NCBI GenBank assembly: GCA_947489175.1
Contig: CANLED010000021.1
Location: forward strand, 1-14,263
DNA length: 14,263 nt
Source: Chitinophagaceae bacterium
GTDB lineage: Bacteria > Bacteroidota > Bacteroidia > Chitinophagales > Chitinophagaceae
Direction: 5' to 3'
Each line of letters begins with the position of its first letter. Position 1 is the stretch's first letter. Position numbers and translations under genes: made by a program. Under the pieces are notes generated by a model. That model searched no databases. It was given only the letters and a program-made list of their open reading frames with translations, and was not told where the DNA came from. Shown in pieces: positions 1-6,802 of this stretch.

Positions 1-840
1 GTTACCGCCACAGAAAACTCAATCGTTGTTAACGGTACTGAAGTAAAAATATACGCTCAAAGAGATCCTTCACAAATTCCATGGGGAGCTCACCAAGTTG
101 ATGTGGTTTTAGAATGTACAGGTTTCTTCACTGATAAAGAAAAAGCTGCTGCTCATATCACCGCTGGCGCAAAAAAAGTTGTTATCTCAGCTCCTGCCAC
201 AGGTGATTTGAAAACAATTGTTTTCAATACCAACCACGAAATCCTTGATGGCTCTGAAACAGTCATCAGCTGCGCTTCTTGTACTACCAACTGTTTGGCG
301 CCAATGGCAAAAGTATTGGAAGATCAATTTGGCATCATCGCTGGATTAATGACAACCGTTCATGCTTACACCAACGATCAAAATACCCAAGACGCTCCTC
401 ACCCTAAAGGTGATTTAAGAAGGGCTCGCGCTGCTGCTCAAAACATTGTTCCTAACAGCACCGGTGCTGCTAAGGCAATCGGATTGGTTCTTCCTTCAAT
501 GAAAGGAAAATTAGATGGTACCGCTCAACGTGTTCCTACCCTTACAGGCTCTCTTACTGAACTTACAACAGTTCTTTCAAAGAAAACAACTGTTGAAGAA
601 ATTAACGCCGCAATGAAAACTGCTGCTAACGAAAGCTTCGGTTATACTGAAGATGAAATTGTAAGTGGTGATGTTATTGGAATTAAATTCGGTTCTCTAT
701 TTGATGCAACTCAAACTAAAGTGCTTACGGTTGGTGATCAACAAATGGTGAGAACAGTTAGCTGGTACGACAATGAAATGAGTTATGTTAGTCAACTTGT
801 TCGAACTGTTCACTACTTCGCACAATTGATTTCTAAATAA
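1..840 (+). CDS. gap: Glyceraldehyde-3-phosphate dehydrogenase, 5'-truncated by the window edge
   Basis: Phosphorylating, NAD-dependent class I GAPDH of glycolysis; it converts glyceraldehyde-3-phosphate to 1,3-bisphosphoglycerate in the cytoplasm. The reading frame is open from base 1, giving 279 residues plus a stop. The family is about 335 residues long, so roughly 55-60 N-terminal residues, with the Rossmann GxGxxG loop, lie outside the window. Visible landmarks are the catalytic SCTTNC motif (active Cys codon at 280-282), the catalytic His of TTVHAYT (codon at 361-363), the phosphate-binding segments HPKGDLRR and NSTGAAKA, the substrate-loop Arg of GTAQRVPT, and the C-terminal WYDNEMSYV signature. 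A GTG at 103 could be mistaken for a start, but conserved GAPDH sequence continues upstream of it. A strong terminator follows the stop by 15 nt, and the next gene, pgk, acts on the product. Confidence 0.97.
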   Translation, partial: VTATENSIVVNGTEVKIYAQRDPSQIPWGAHQVDVVLECTGFFTDKEKAAAHITAGAKKVVISAPATGDLKTIVFNTNHEILDGSETVISCASCTTNCLAPMAKVLEDQFGIIAGLMTTVHAYTNDQNTQDAPHPKGDLRRARAAAQNIVPNSTGAAKAIGLVLPSMKGKLDGTAQRVPTLTGSLTELTTVLSKKTTVEEINAAMKTAANESFGYTEDEIVSGDVIGIKFGSLFDATQTKVLTVGDQQMVRTVSWYDNEMSYVSQLVRTVHYFAQLISK

Positions 841-855
841 TTACAACAAATCAGC

Positions 856-893
856 AAACCCGGTAGATCAATTTCTACCGGGTTTTGTTTTTT
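856..893 (+). terminator. Strong intrinsic terminator after gap, just upstream of pgk
   Basis: A perfect 12-bp stem, AAACCCGGTAGA (856-867) paired with TCTACCGGGTTT (874-885), has a 6-nt loop. A T-rich tail follows: the stem's own TTT, one T, one G and then six T. It is the best terminator in the window. It ends only about 12 nt before the pgk ATG, so pgk transcripts either read through it or start right at its edge. Confidence 0.9.
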
Positions 894-905
894 AAACTTA
901 TGTAT

Positions 906-2105
906 ATGAGCAAATTCAGCCAATTTAATTTCGGCGGTAAAAAAGCATTGGTTCGGGTAGATTTCAATGTGCCCCTAAATGATGCATTTCAAGTGACTGA
1001 CGATAACCGCATGCGTGCAGCACTTCCGACCATTAAAAAAATCCTTGATGACGGCGGATCGGTGATTCTTATGAGCCATTTGGGCAGACCAAAAGAGGGA
1101 CCAACGAACAAATTCTCCCTCTCCCATATTGTGGCCCATCTGCAATCCTTGATAGGTACAGACAACCGTGTGATATTCGCAAATGATTGTATCGGCGAAA
1201 CGGCAACCAATGCATCAAATGCTTTAGAAGCTGGTCAAGTACTGCTTCTCGAAAACCTGCGCTTTTACAAAGAAGAAGAAAAAGGAGATGCCGTTTTTGC
1301 AGAAAAACTGAGCAGACTGGGTGATATATATGTAAATGATGCCTTCGGAACCGCACACCGAGCACATGCTTCTACAGCTGTAATCGCCGACTATTTTGAT
1401 GTAGATAAAAAAATGTTCGGACTATTAATGGAAAGTGAAGTAGCGAGCGCCGAAAAAGTACTTTTACAATCTGAAAAACCATTCACTGCCATCATTGGAG
1501 GAGCTAAGGTTTCAGATAAAATCCTTATTATCGAAAACCTGCTTGAAAGAGCTACGGATATCATAATCGGTGGTGGAATGGCTTATACATTCTGGAAAGC
1601 CCAAGGTAAAATGATTGGAAATTCACTTTGTGAAGACGATAGAATGCCCCTTGCTTTAGAAATCCTTGAAAAAGCAAAAGCAAAAGGAGTAAATATTCAC
1701 CTTCCTGTTGACAGCACCATTGCAAACAAATTTGCCGCTGATGCTGACACAAGAAATTGCGAAAGCTATGAGATCCCAGATGGATGGATGGGATTGGATA
1801 TTGGCACAAAAGCAAGCGATGATTTCAGAGAAGTCATCCTCAAAAGCAAAACCATTTTATGGAATGGACCAATGGGTGTTTTTGAAATGGAAAAATTTCA
1901 AGCTGGCACAAAAGCCATTGCTGATGCAGTTGCAGATGCAACCAAACTGGGTGCCTTTTCTCTCGTAGGCGGAGGAGATAGTGTTGCCGCGGTAAACCAA
2001 TTTGGATACAACGACCAAGTGAGTTACGTGTCTACAGGTGGCGGGGCAATGCTAGAATTCTTCGAAGGAAAAGAACTTCCTGGTATTGCAGCCATCAACA
2101 AATAA
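906..2105 (+). CDS. pgk: Phosphoglycerate kinase
   Basis: Cytoplasmic glycolytic enzyme that transfers phosphate from 1,3-bisphosphoglycerate to ADP, making ATP and 3-phosphoglycerate. At 399 residues it has the normal family length. The N-terminal substrate domain shows RVDFNVPL (residues 17-24), DDNRMRAALPT (about 32-42), SHLGRP (57-62), LLENLRFYKEEEKGD and YVNDAFGTAHRAHAST. The C-terminal nucleotide domain shows GGAKVSDK, NGPMGVFE, the GGGDS loop and STGGGAMLEFFEGKELPG. I chose ATG 906 because it gives the usual MSKFxxFxFGGKKALVRVDF beginning. An in-frame ATG lies two codons upstream (900), and a TTG at 885 lies inside the terminator hairpin. No Shine-Dalgarno is visible. It follows gap, the preceding pathway step, but the two are separated by an intrinsic terminator. 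Confidence 0.98.
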   Translation: MSKFSQFNFGGKKALVRVDFNVPLNDAFQVTDDNRMRAALPTIKKILDDGGSVILMSHLGRPKEGPTNKFSLSHIVAHLQSLIGTDNRVIFANDCIGETATNASNALEAGQVLLLENLRFYKEEEKGDAVFAEKLSRLGDIYVNDAFGTAHRAHASTAVIADYFDVDKKMFGLLMESEVASAEKVLLQSEKPFTAIIGGAKVSDKILIIENLLERATDIIIGGGMAYTFWKAQGKMIGNSLCEDDRMPLALEILEKAKAKGVNIHLPVDSTIANKFAADADTRNCESYEIPDGWMGLDIGTKASDDFREVILKSKTILWNGPMGVFEMEKFQAGTKAIADAVADATKLGAFSLVGGGDSVAAVNQFGYNDQVSYVSTGGGAMLEFFEGKELPGIAAINK

Positions 2106-2128
2106 ACTTTAAACCAAAAACTTTAAAC
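2105..2128 (+). repeat. Two tandem copies of AACTTTAAAC after the pgk stop
   Basis: AACTTTAAAC occurs at 2105-2114 and again at 2119-2128, separated by four bases. The first copy begins within the pgk stop codon. The same 10-mer recurs at 4077-4086 between two convergent genes, and a close relative (AAACTTTAAAT) at about 5987-5997. The words look like members of a degenerate intergenic family; chance in AT-rich DNA is not excluded. Confidence 0.4.
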
Positions 2129-2155
2129 GCAACGCAACCTTTTCAAACAAAATCC

Positions 2156-2163
2156 TATCTTTA
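2156..2163 (+). promoter_or_regulatory. Possible Bacteroidota -7 element upstream of lemA
   Basis: TATCTTTA matches the Bacteroidota -7 consensus TAnnTTTG at all positions but the last and lies 23 nt before the lemA ATG. No convincing TTTG -33 element is found about 20 nt further upstream, so this is only a candidate. A promoter here would fit the 80-nt gap after pgk and would drive lemA and the two TPM genes. Confidence 0.25.
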
Positions 2164-2185
2164 AACACGAATAAAAAATTAATAA

Positions 2186-2779
2186 ATGAGCACACGTAAC
2201 ATTGTTTTATTGTCAATTCTTGGATTTATACTTTTATTAGGAGGTTGTGGATGCAGCGGATACAATGGACTTGTACAAAAAGATCAAAATGTGAAAGGAA
2301 AATGGGCGAATGTAGAAAGTGACTACCAACGCAGATCAGACCTTATTCCTAATTTGGTTAATACCGTAAAAGGGGCAGCAAATTTTGAAAAAAGCACGCT
2401 GGAAGCTGTTGTTAACGCAAGAGCCCAGGCAACTCAAACCAAAATTGATGTAACTAATTTGAGTCCAGAGAAAGTAGCTGAGTTCCAAAGAGCTCAAAGT
2501 CAATTGAGTGGCGCTATCGGAAGATTGCTTGTAACCATGGAAAAATATCCTGAATTAAAAGCAACAGATGCTTTTAGAGACCTTCAAGCTCAGTTAGAAG
2601 GAACTGAAAACAGAATCAAAGTATCAAGAAATGATTTCAACGCTGCTGTTCAAGAATACAACACCAGTGTAAAAACTTTCCCAATGGTTTTGTTCAGCGG
2701 AATATTTGGATTCAAAGAAAAAGGATTCTTCGCAGCAGAAGCCGGAGCAGAAAAAGCACCTACAGTTGACTTCAAATAA
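2186..2779 (+). CDS. lemA: LemA family protein (probable lipoprotein or N-terminally anchored)
   Basis: LemA-type envelope protein, 197 residues, the usual family size. A hydrophobic N-terminal stretch (about residues 5-20) ends in LGGC (18-21), followed by GC. This can be read as a loose lipobox with Cys21 lipidated, or as a single membrane anchor. The body carries the LemA hallmark: YNGLVQ, then VKGKWANVESDYQRR and DLIPNLVNTVKG, leading into a long helical region (about residues 60-165) expected to form the LemA helical bundle. The molecular role of LemA is not well established; in many bacteria it is encoded next to TPM-domain proteins, exactly as here. The ATG at 2186 has an A-rich leader and no Shine-Dalgarno. 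The next gene starts about 10 nt after the stop. Confidence 0.93.
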   Translation: MSTRNIVLLSILGFILLLGGCGCSGYNGLVQKDQNVKGKWANVESDYQRRSDLIPNLVNTVKGAANFEKSTLEAVVNARAQATQTKIDVTNLSPEKVAEFQRAQSQLSGAIGRLLVTMEKYPELKATDAFRDLQAQLEGTENRIKVSRNDFNAAVQEYNTSVKTFPMVLFSGIFGFKEKGFFAAEAGAEKAPTVDFK

Positions 2780-2789
2780 ATTATCAAAA

Positions 2790-3254
2790 TTGAACTTACT
2801 CAATTTATTTTCAAGAAAAAAGCAATCCTTCTTCACCAGTGAAGAAGAGGAGCGGATGGTGGAAGCCATCCGCTCTGCTGAATTGCAAACATCAGGTGAA
2901 ATTCGTCTATTTGTAGAAAGCAAATGCAGCTACATTAATCCAGTTGACCGAGCCATTGAATTATTTGGTGAACTGAAGATGCATGAAACAAAAGACAGAA
3001 ATGCAGTAATCCTTTATATTGCCATCAAAGACCGACAAATGGCCATTTATGGCGACCAAGGCATTCACCAAAAATTAGGTCAAGAATTCTGGAATAATGA
3101 AGTTTCTTTAATACTTTCTGAATTCAACAAACATCACTATGTAGACGGGATATGCAAAATATTAGGTGACATAGGCGGTGCTCTAAAAGAAAATTTCCCT
3201 TATGATAGGGAAGATTTAAATGAACTACCCGACGGGATCGTATTTGGAAAATGA
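2790..3254 (+). CDS. TPM-domain protein, soluble copy (probable TTG start)
   Basis: Small TPM-fold protein (TPM_phosphatase family; TLP18.3, Psb32 and MOLO-1 are named members), about 154 residues. Recognisable elements are FFTSEEEERMVEAIRSAE, the SGEIRLFVESKC strand, RNAVILYIAIKDRQMAIYGDQGIHQKLG and QEFWNNEV. No signal peptide, transmembrane segment or glycine-rich tail is present, so it is probably cytoplasmic, unlike the next gene. No suitable ATG exists: the first in-frame ATG falls inside the conserved helix (RMVEA). TTG 2790, 10 nt after the lemA stop, gives a beginning MNLLNLFSRKKQSFFT that looks right for the family. The frame also stays open upstream inside lemA to a TTG at 2706, which is unlikely. 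The stop overlaps the next start as ATGA. The biochemical activity is unknown. Confidence 0.85.
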   Translation: MNLLNLFSRKKQSFFTSEEEERMVEAIRSAELQTSGEIRLFVESKCSYINPVDRAIELFGELKMHETKDRNAVILYIAIKDRQMAIYGDQGIHQKLGQEFWNNEVSLILSEFNKHHYVDGICKILGDIGGALKENFPYDREDLNELPDGIVFGK

Positions 3255-4018
3255 TAAAAAACATACTCTTCTTCATCAGCCTATTCTTTGTTTCTGTCAC
3301 TTTTGCTCAGATAGAAAAAGAATTACCCGCCAAACCGGTTCCACAAAAACTTGTTGTAGACTACACCAATACCTTGGCGCCAGACCAACAAGCTGCATTA
3401 GAAAGCAAGCTTGTAACATTTGATGATTCCACTTCCATTCAACTTTCAGTTGTCATTATTGAAACTACTGGAGATAGGGACATTTCAGATTATGCCGTTG
3501 CACTGGGAAGAGCTTGGGGTATCGGGAATAAAGAGTTCAACAACGGCGTACTTTTGTTGGTAGCAAAGAATGACAGAAAAATTTGGATCGCAACAGGTTA
3601 TGGATTAGAAGGTGCACTTCCAGATATCACCACAAAAAGCATCATAGAAAATGAAATCACACCAAATTTCAAAGGAAGCGATTTCTACCGGGGTTTAGAT
3701 GAAGGTACCAATGCTATTATCTCCGCAACAAAAGGCGAATACAAAGCCCCTGAAAATTATGCTAAAAGGAAAAAAGGTAATAGCAGAGGGTTTAGCGTAG
3801 TGACAATAATTTTTGCAATTATCTTTTTTATCCTTTTCAACGACCGCAGAGGTGGTGGCGGAATGTATAACCGCAGTGGCCGCAGTGGGCTCGGAACACC
3901 ATACTTTTTCCCAACAGGTGGAAGTAGTGGTTTTAGTGGCGGTGGCAGCAGCGGTGGTGGCTTTGGAGGTTATGGCGGTGGCAGCTTCGGCGGTGGCGGA
4001 TCTGGTGGTGGCTGGTAA
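3251..4018 (+). CDS. TPM-domain membrane protein with glycine-rich C-terminus (YgcG-like)
   Basis: A 255-residue exported TPM-fold protein. A signal peptide covers residues 1-19/20 and ends in VTFAQ. The TPM domain follows (about 34-165), with VVDYTNTLAPDQQAALE, TSIQLSVVIIETT, the WGIGNKEFNNGVLLLVAKNDRK region and GYGLEGALPD. A transmembrane segment (about 181-198) follows a short basic patch, and the last 50 or so residues are Gly/Ser-rich with GGG runs ending in GGGW. This architecture is typical of YgcG-type proteins encoded beside LemA. The domain is expected outside the cytoplasmic membrane with the Gly-rich tail on the other side, although topology is inferred. Its start overlaps the previous stop by 4 nt (ATGA), indicating translational coupling. 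The GGT/GGC codon runs of the tail create long open shadow frames that are not genes. Confidence 0.93.
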   Translation: MIKNILFFISLFFVSVTFAQIEKELPAKPVPQKLVVDYTNTLAPDQQAALESKLVTFDDSTSIQLSVVIIETTGDRDISDYAVALGRAWGIGNKEFNNGVLLLVAKNDRKIWIATGYGLEGALPDITTKSIIENEITPNFKGSDFYRGLDEGTNAIISATKGEYKAPENYAKRKKGNSRGFSVVTIIFAIIFFILFNDRRGGGGMYNRSGRSGLGTPYFFPTGGSSGFSGGGSSGGGFGGYGGGSFGGGGSGGGW

Positions 4019-4021
4019 ATT

Positions 4022-4092
4022 AGTTTTTAGTTGAAAGTTTTTAGTTTAAGTTTGAAGGTTTAGAATTGAAGGGTTAAACTTTAAACTAAAAA
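4022..4092. repeat. Degenerate TTTTTAGTT / AACTTTAAAC repeat with long inverted repeat in convergent gap
   Basis: The gap between the TPM gene and the convergent MBL gene is almost wholly made of variants of TTTTTAGTT, GTTTGAAG and AACTTTAAAC. TTTTTAGTTTAAGTTT (4038-4053) is the reverse complement, with one bulged base, of AAACTTTAAACTAAAAA (4076-4092), with a 22-nt loop. The right arm contains the TAG stop of the MBL gene (4086-4088 on the minus strand). It may serve as a bidirectional 3' end, but neither side has a separate T-tract after the stem, so it is not a textbook terminator. The AACTTTAAAC word also occurs after pgk. Confidence 0.55.
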
Positions 4093-5492
4093 CCAAGAAC
4101 TACTTCCTGGTGTATTTCAGGAATCTCTACATCAGCAAACCCTTTCCTCATCAACCTTTCCTTAAAATCTTCTTGCACATTGTACTCTCCATGAACAATG
4201 AATAACTGCTTCACTTCTTTAGGATTTTGGCATGATAGAAATTGTGATAGATCTTCATAATCACCATGTGCACTCATGCTCCTGATATTACCAATTTCTG
4301 CATGAATTTCATGACTAACCCCATAGATGTTGACTTCTTTCTTCCCCATTTGAAGTCGCGCACCCAATGAATGGGGCTCACAATAGCCTACCATCAAAAT
4401 ACTATTCCTCGAATTTTCAATATTGTTGCTGATATGATGCTTTACCCTTCCAGCATCTGCCATACCACTCGCTGAGATTATTACACAAGGCTCATCCCTA
4501 AAGTTTAGCATCTTAGATTCTTCAACAGAATCAATATAATGTAATCCCATAAAATCGAAAGGATCCTCATCTTTTTCCAACACTTTCTGTATCCTGGAAT
4601 TGAAATACTGAGGGTACTTTTTTACTATTTCGGTAGCCTCAATACTCATTGGACTGTCAACAAAATAATCCAACTCGGGTAACCTTCTCTCTAATTCTAG
4701 CTGATTTAAAGAGTATAGTAACTCTTGAGTTCTTCCTACACTAAATGCAGGTATAATAAGCTTGCCCCTACGTTTAATACATGTCCGCTCAATCCACTCT
4801 AAAAGCTGATCCAATGTTGGCATGTGTAAATCATGCAAAGAATTCCCATATGTTGATTCAATAATAATGTAATCAGCTTGAGAAAATGTTTCAGGCGACT
4901 TAAGAATCAAGTCTCTATAACGTCCTACATCACCACTAAAAGTTAGTTGCTTTGTTTTACCATTTTCGGTAATTCTCAAATGAACTGCTGCACTTCCTAT
5001 GATATGACCTGCATCAGAAAAACTAAGCTCAACATCTTCGTCAATTTTAAACCACATTCCGTAATCCACAACAATAAACTGATTGACGGCAGCCAATGCA
5101 TCTTCTTTTGTATAAAGTGGCTTCAACACGGGTTCTCCCAACGACTTTCTCTTTTTATTTGAATACTTTATCTCATCTTCTTGAATACCCGCTGAATCTT
5201 CCAACAAAACAGCTGCGAGCTCCCTTGTTGCGGGTGTGCAGAATATTTTTCCTTTAAAACCATCACTTACAAGTTTCGGAATCAATCCACTATGGTCTAT
5301 GTGTGCATGTGAAAGCACTAAATAACTTATTTCACTTGGTTTGAATCCCCAATGGCGATTTAAGACATCTGTCTGCTGGCCCATCCCCTGAAACATCCCA
5401 CAATCCAACAAAATTTTTCTGTTGTTGTCTAAAGTCAACAAATGCTTTGACCCAGTAACGCATCTTGCAGCTCCATGAAATGAAATCTTCAT
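4086..5492 (-). CDS. Metallo-beta-lactamase / beta-CASP RNA-processing exonuclease
   Basis: MBL-fold nuclease of the CPSF-like RNA specificity type, 468 residues, a normal length. The N-terminal MBL domain shows SHAHIDHSG (His62, His64, Asp66, His67), AGHIIGSA (His163) and FSGDVGR, all expected zinc ligands. The central beta-CASP domain shows STYG, IPAFSVGRTQELL, VDSPMS and ISASGMADAGRVKHH. The C-terminal RMMBL zone shows SAHGDYEDL and FIVHGE, completing the metal site. Relatives act as RNA endonucleases or 5'-3' exonucleases; the RNA target here is unknown. The protein has no signal peptide and is cytoplasmic. Its start lies 6 nt after the stop of the upstream DUF4442 gene on the minus strand, so the two probably share a transcript. 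It converges with the TPM gene. Confidence 0.93.
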   Translation of the reverse strand: MKISFHGAARCVTGSKHLLTLDNNRKILLDCGMFQGMGQQTDVLNRHWGFKPSEISYLVLSHAHIDHSGLIPKLVSDGFKGKIFCTPATRELAAVLLEDSAGIQEDEIKYSNKKRKSLGEPVLKPLYTKEDALAAVNQFIVVDYGMWFKIDEDVELSFSDAGHIIGSAAVHLRITENGKTKQLTFSGDVGRYRDLILKSPETFSQADYIIIESTYGNSLHDLHMPTLDQLLEWIERTCIKRRGKLIIPAFSVGRTQELLYSLNQLELERRLPELDYFVDSPMSIEATEIVKKYPQYFNSRIQKVLEKDEDPFDFMGLHYIDSVEESKMLNFRDEPCVIISASGMADAGRVKHHISNNIENSRNSILMVGYCEPHSLGARLQMGKKEVNIYGVSHEIHAEIGNIRSMSAHGDYEDLSQFLSCQNPKEVKQLFIVHGEYNVQEDFKERLMRKGFADVEIPEIHQEVVLGF

Positions 5493-5498
5493 AATTTA

Positions 5499-5981
5499 TT
5501 ATTTAGATTTTTGTCGAAAAGTCCATTTAATAAAAAAATCTGCAACACAATCTCCCTGCTCATCAAACCCTTTCGAATGGGTTTCACAAACCAAACCAAT
5601 TTGATTTTTCACAACATCCTCTACTACGCGACTTATTTTTGCACCATCGTTGCATTCAAACCTAATTTTTCCAATCGCTTTTTTATGAAATTCAGCACTC
5701 ATCCCCATAACCAACATGGAGACTTTAGGGGTAAGATGCTGCGAATGGATTAAAGCCAAAACGCCTGAACTCATTTCTGCGGCCATGGCTAAACAAGCAA
5801 AATAGATTGATCGGAATGGGTTCTGCGTGAACCAGCTGAAACGTACGATTACAACAGATCTTTCTTCAGTGAGTGAGTTTAAATTCAGCCCACAAAAAAA
5901 AGCAGCGGGTAACGACTTCATTAAAAATAGCCGAAACCAAAATTTACTTTTAAAAATTGTCAATAACCGCAACTGTGTCAT
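5499..5981 (-). CDS. DUF4442 domain protein, hotdog-fold thioesterase-like
   Basis: A 160-residue protein that I recognise as DUF4442, a family related to PaaI-type hotdog thioesterases. Supporting features are the segment QNPFRSIYFACLAMAAEMSSG (split around residues 53-73), which forms the central helix of the fold, and the following strands with SMLVMGMSAEFHKKAIGKIRFEC and FFIKWTFRQK at the C-terminus. The aromatic, basic N-terminus (residues 1-35) is hydrophobic, but I see no clear signal peptide. A thioesterase activity on acyl-CoA or acyl-ACP is a family-level guess; no substrate can be named. The gene ends 6 nt before the MBL nuclease start, so co-transcription is likely, though no functional link between them is known to me. 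The ATG at 5981 is preceded by an A/T-rich leader. Confidence 0.75.
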   Translation of the reverse strand: MTQLRLLTIFKSKFWFRLFLMKSLPAAFFCGLNLNSLTEERSVVIVRFSWFTQNPFRSIYFACLAMAAEMSSGVLALIHSQHLTPKVSMLVMGMSAEFHKKAIGKIRFECNDGAKISRVVEDVVKNQIGLVCETHSKGFDEQGDCVADFFIKWTFRQKSK

Positions 5982-6074
5982 CGTGAAACTTTAAATATCA
6001 ATTTGAATCTATGGAAGATATTGATAATTAATCTTATAATAAGCCATTAAAAAGAAGTTGACCCAATATATTGT

Positions 6075-6093
6075 AAAAAAGTACTATTGTACA
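6075..6093 (-). terminator. Weak hairpin with T-run at the end of the FAH-family gene
   Basis: Read on the minus strand, GTAC-AATA-GTAC is followed immediately by six T. The stem is only 4 bp, with weak extension beyond a mismatch, and it overlaps the stop codon. It is a possible weak terminator before the DUF4442 gene about 100 nt downstream. Confidence 0.3.
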
Positions 6094-6695
6094 CTTAGTT
6101 TGAAAAGAGATTCACCCTCATAAAAACCTTCAAGCTGATCACCCACAACACATTCTCCAACACCGGCAGGGGTTCCCGTAAAAATCATATCGCCAATATT
6201 CAAAGAAAAATAATTTGAGATGTACGAGACAATCTTGTCTATGCTGTGTATCATCTGGCTAGAATTTCCCTGCTGAACAAGCATTCCATTCTTGTTCATA
6301 AAAAAGTTGATGTTTTTAGCGTCAAAATTCGGGGGTATTACTTTGTATTTTCCCACAACAGCAGAATTGTCCCAAGCCTTGGCTTTTTCCCATGGAAGTC
6401 CCTTTTTCTTCAGCTCATTTTGAATATCCCTGGCTGTAAAATCAATACCCAGTGTTATACCGTCGTAATAATTATGTGCATCACGCTCTTTTATATATTT
6501 ACCATTCTTAGAAATCCTTATCACCAACTCACATTCATAATGAAGCTCATTTGTAAACTCAGGATAATAAAAAGGCATGTTGGTTTGAAGAAGGGCACTC
6601 TTGGGTTTCATGAAAATAACAGGTTCGTCAGGCACTTCATTTCCAAGTTCCTTTGCATGTTCTGCATAATTTCTTCCGATACAAAAAAATTTCAT
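6084..6695 (-). CDS. Fumarylacetoacetate hydrolase (FAH) family protein, FAHD1-like
   Basis: FAH-fold metal-dependent hydrolase/decarboxylase, 203 residues, the size of single-domain members such as FAHD1 and acylpyruvases. Visible motifs are IGRNYAEHAKEL (6-17), EPVIFMKP (24-31), HYECELVIRI with metal ligands Glu54 and Glu56, GIDFTARDIQ with metal ligand Asp85, the lysine-containing WEKAKAWD lid segment, and the C-terminal GDMIFTGTPAGVG. Relatives cleave acylpyruvates or fumarylpyruvate, or decarboxylate oxaloacetate; sequence alone does not decide the substrate. I chose the ATG at 6695 because the protein then begins MKFFCIGRNY, as usual. A TTG seven codons upstream (6716) is in frame but adds nothing conserved. 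It lies alone between pth and the DUF4442 gene on the same strand, with 80-110-nt gaps. Confidence 0.9.
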   Translation of the reverse strand: MKFFCIGRNYAEHAKELGNEVPDEPVIFMKPKSALLQTNMPFYYPEFTNELHYECELVIRISKNGKYIKERDAHNYYDGITLGIDFTARDIQNELKKKGLPWEKAKAWDNSAVVGKYKVIPPNFDAKNINFFMNKNGMLVQQGNSSQMIHSIDKIVSYISNYFSLNIGDMIFTGTPAGVGECVVGDQLEGFYEGESLFKLSVQ

Positions 6696-6764
6696 TGGAT
6701 GATCTTTGGTGAACAATTTATGACAATTAAATTAATTATTTACGATATTGAACAATTAGACTGA

Positions 6765-6801
6765 GATAAAAATACTAGAACGTTAATTTAAAATATCTAG
6801 T
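6765..6801 (-). terminator. Possible terminator after pth
   Basis: On the minus strand, just past the pth TAG, ACTAGA (6801-6796) pairs with TCTAGT (6779-6774) across a 16-nt AT-rich loop, followed by ATTTTTAT. The stem is short and the loop large, so the call is tentative; its place directly after the stop supports it. Confidence 0.35.
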
Positions 6802-6802
6802 G

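Noticed and set aside
989..1365. Minus-strand open frames inside pgk
   Set aside because: They overlap the most conserved part of pgk, and no protein family is recognisable.
1708..1968. Open frame of 86 codons on the plus strand inside pgk
   Set aside because: It is out of frame with an intact, strongly conserved pgk, and its translation shows no recognisable fold.
3846..4017. GGTGGTGGC-like runs as a minisatellite or CRISPR-like repeat
   Set aside because: The units are irregular codon-level Gly/Ser repeats inside a gene, a normal feature of YgcG-like proteins; there are no spacers.
3813..4034. Open frame rich in Val/Ala overlapping the end of the second TPM gene
   Set aside because: It is the frame-shifted reading of the GGT/GGC repeat codons encoding the Gly-rich tail.
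6696..6716. Extended FAH-family start at TTG 6716
   Set aside because: MKFFCIGRNY at 6695 matches the family start; the seven extra residues are not family-like.
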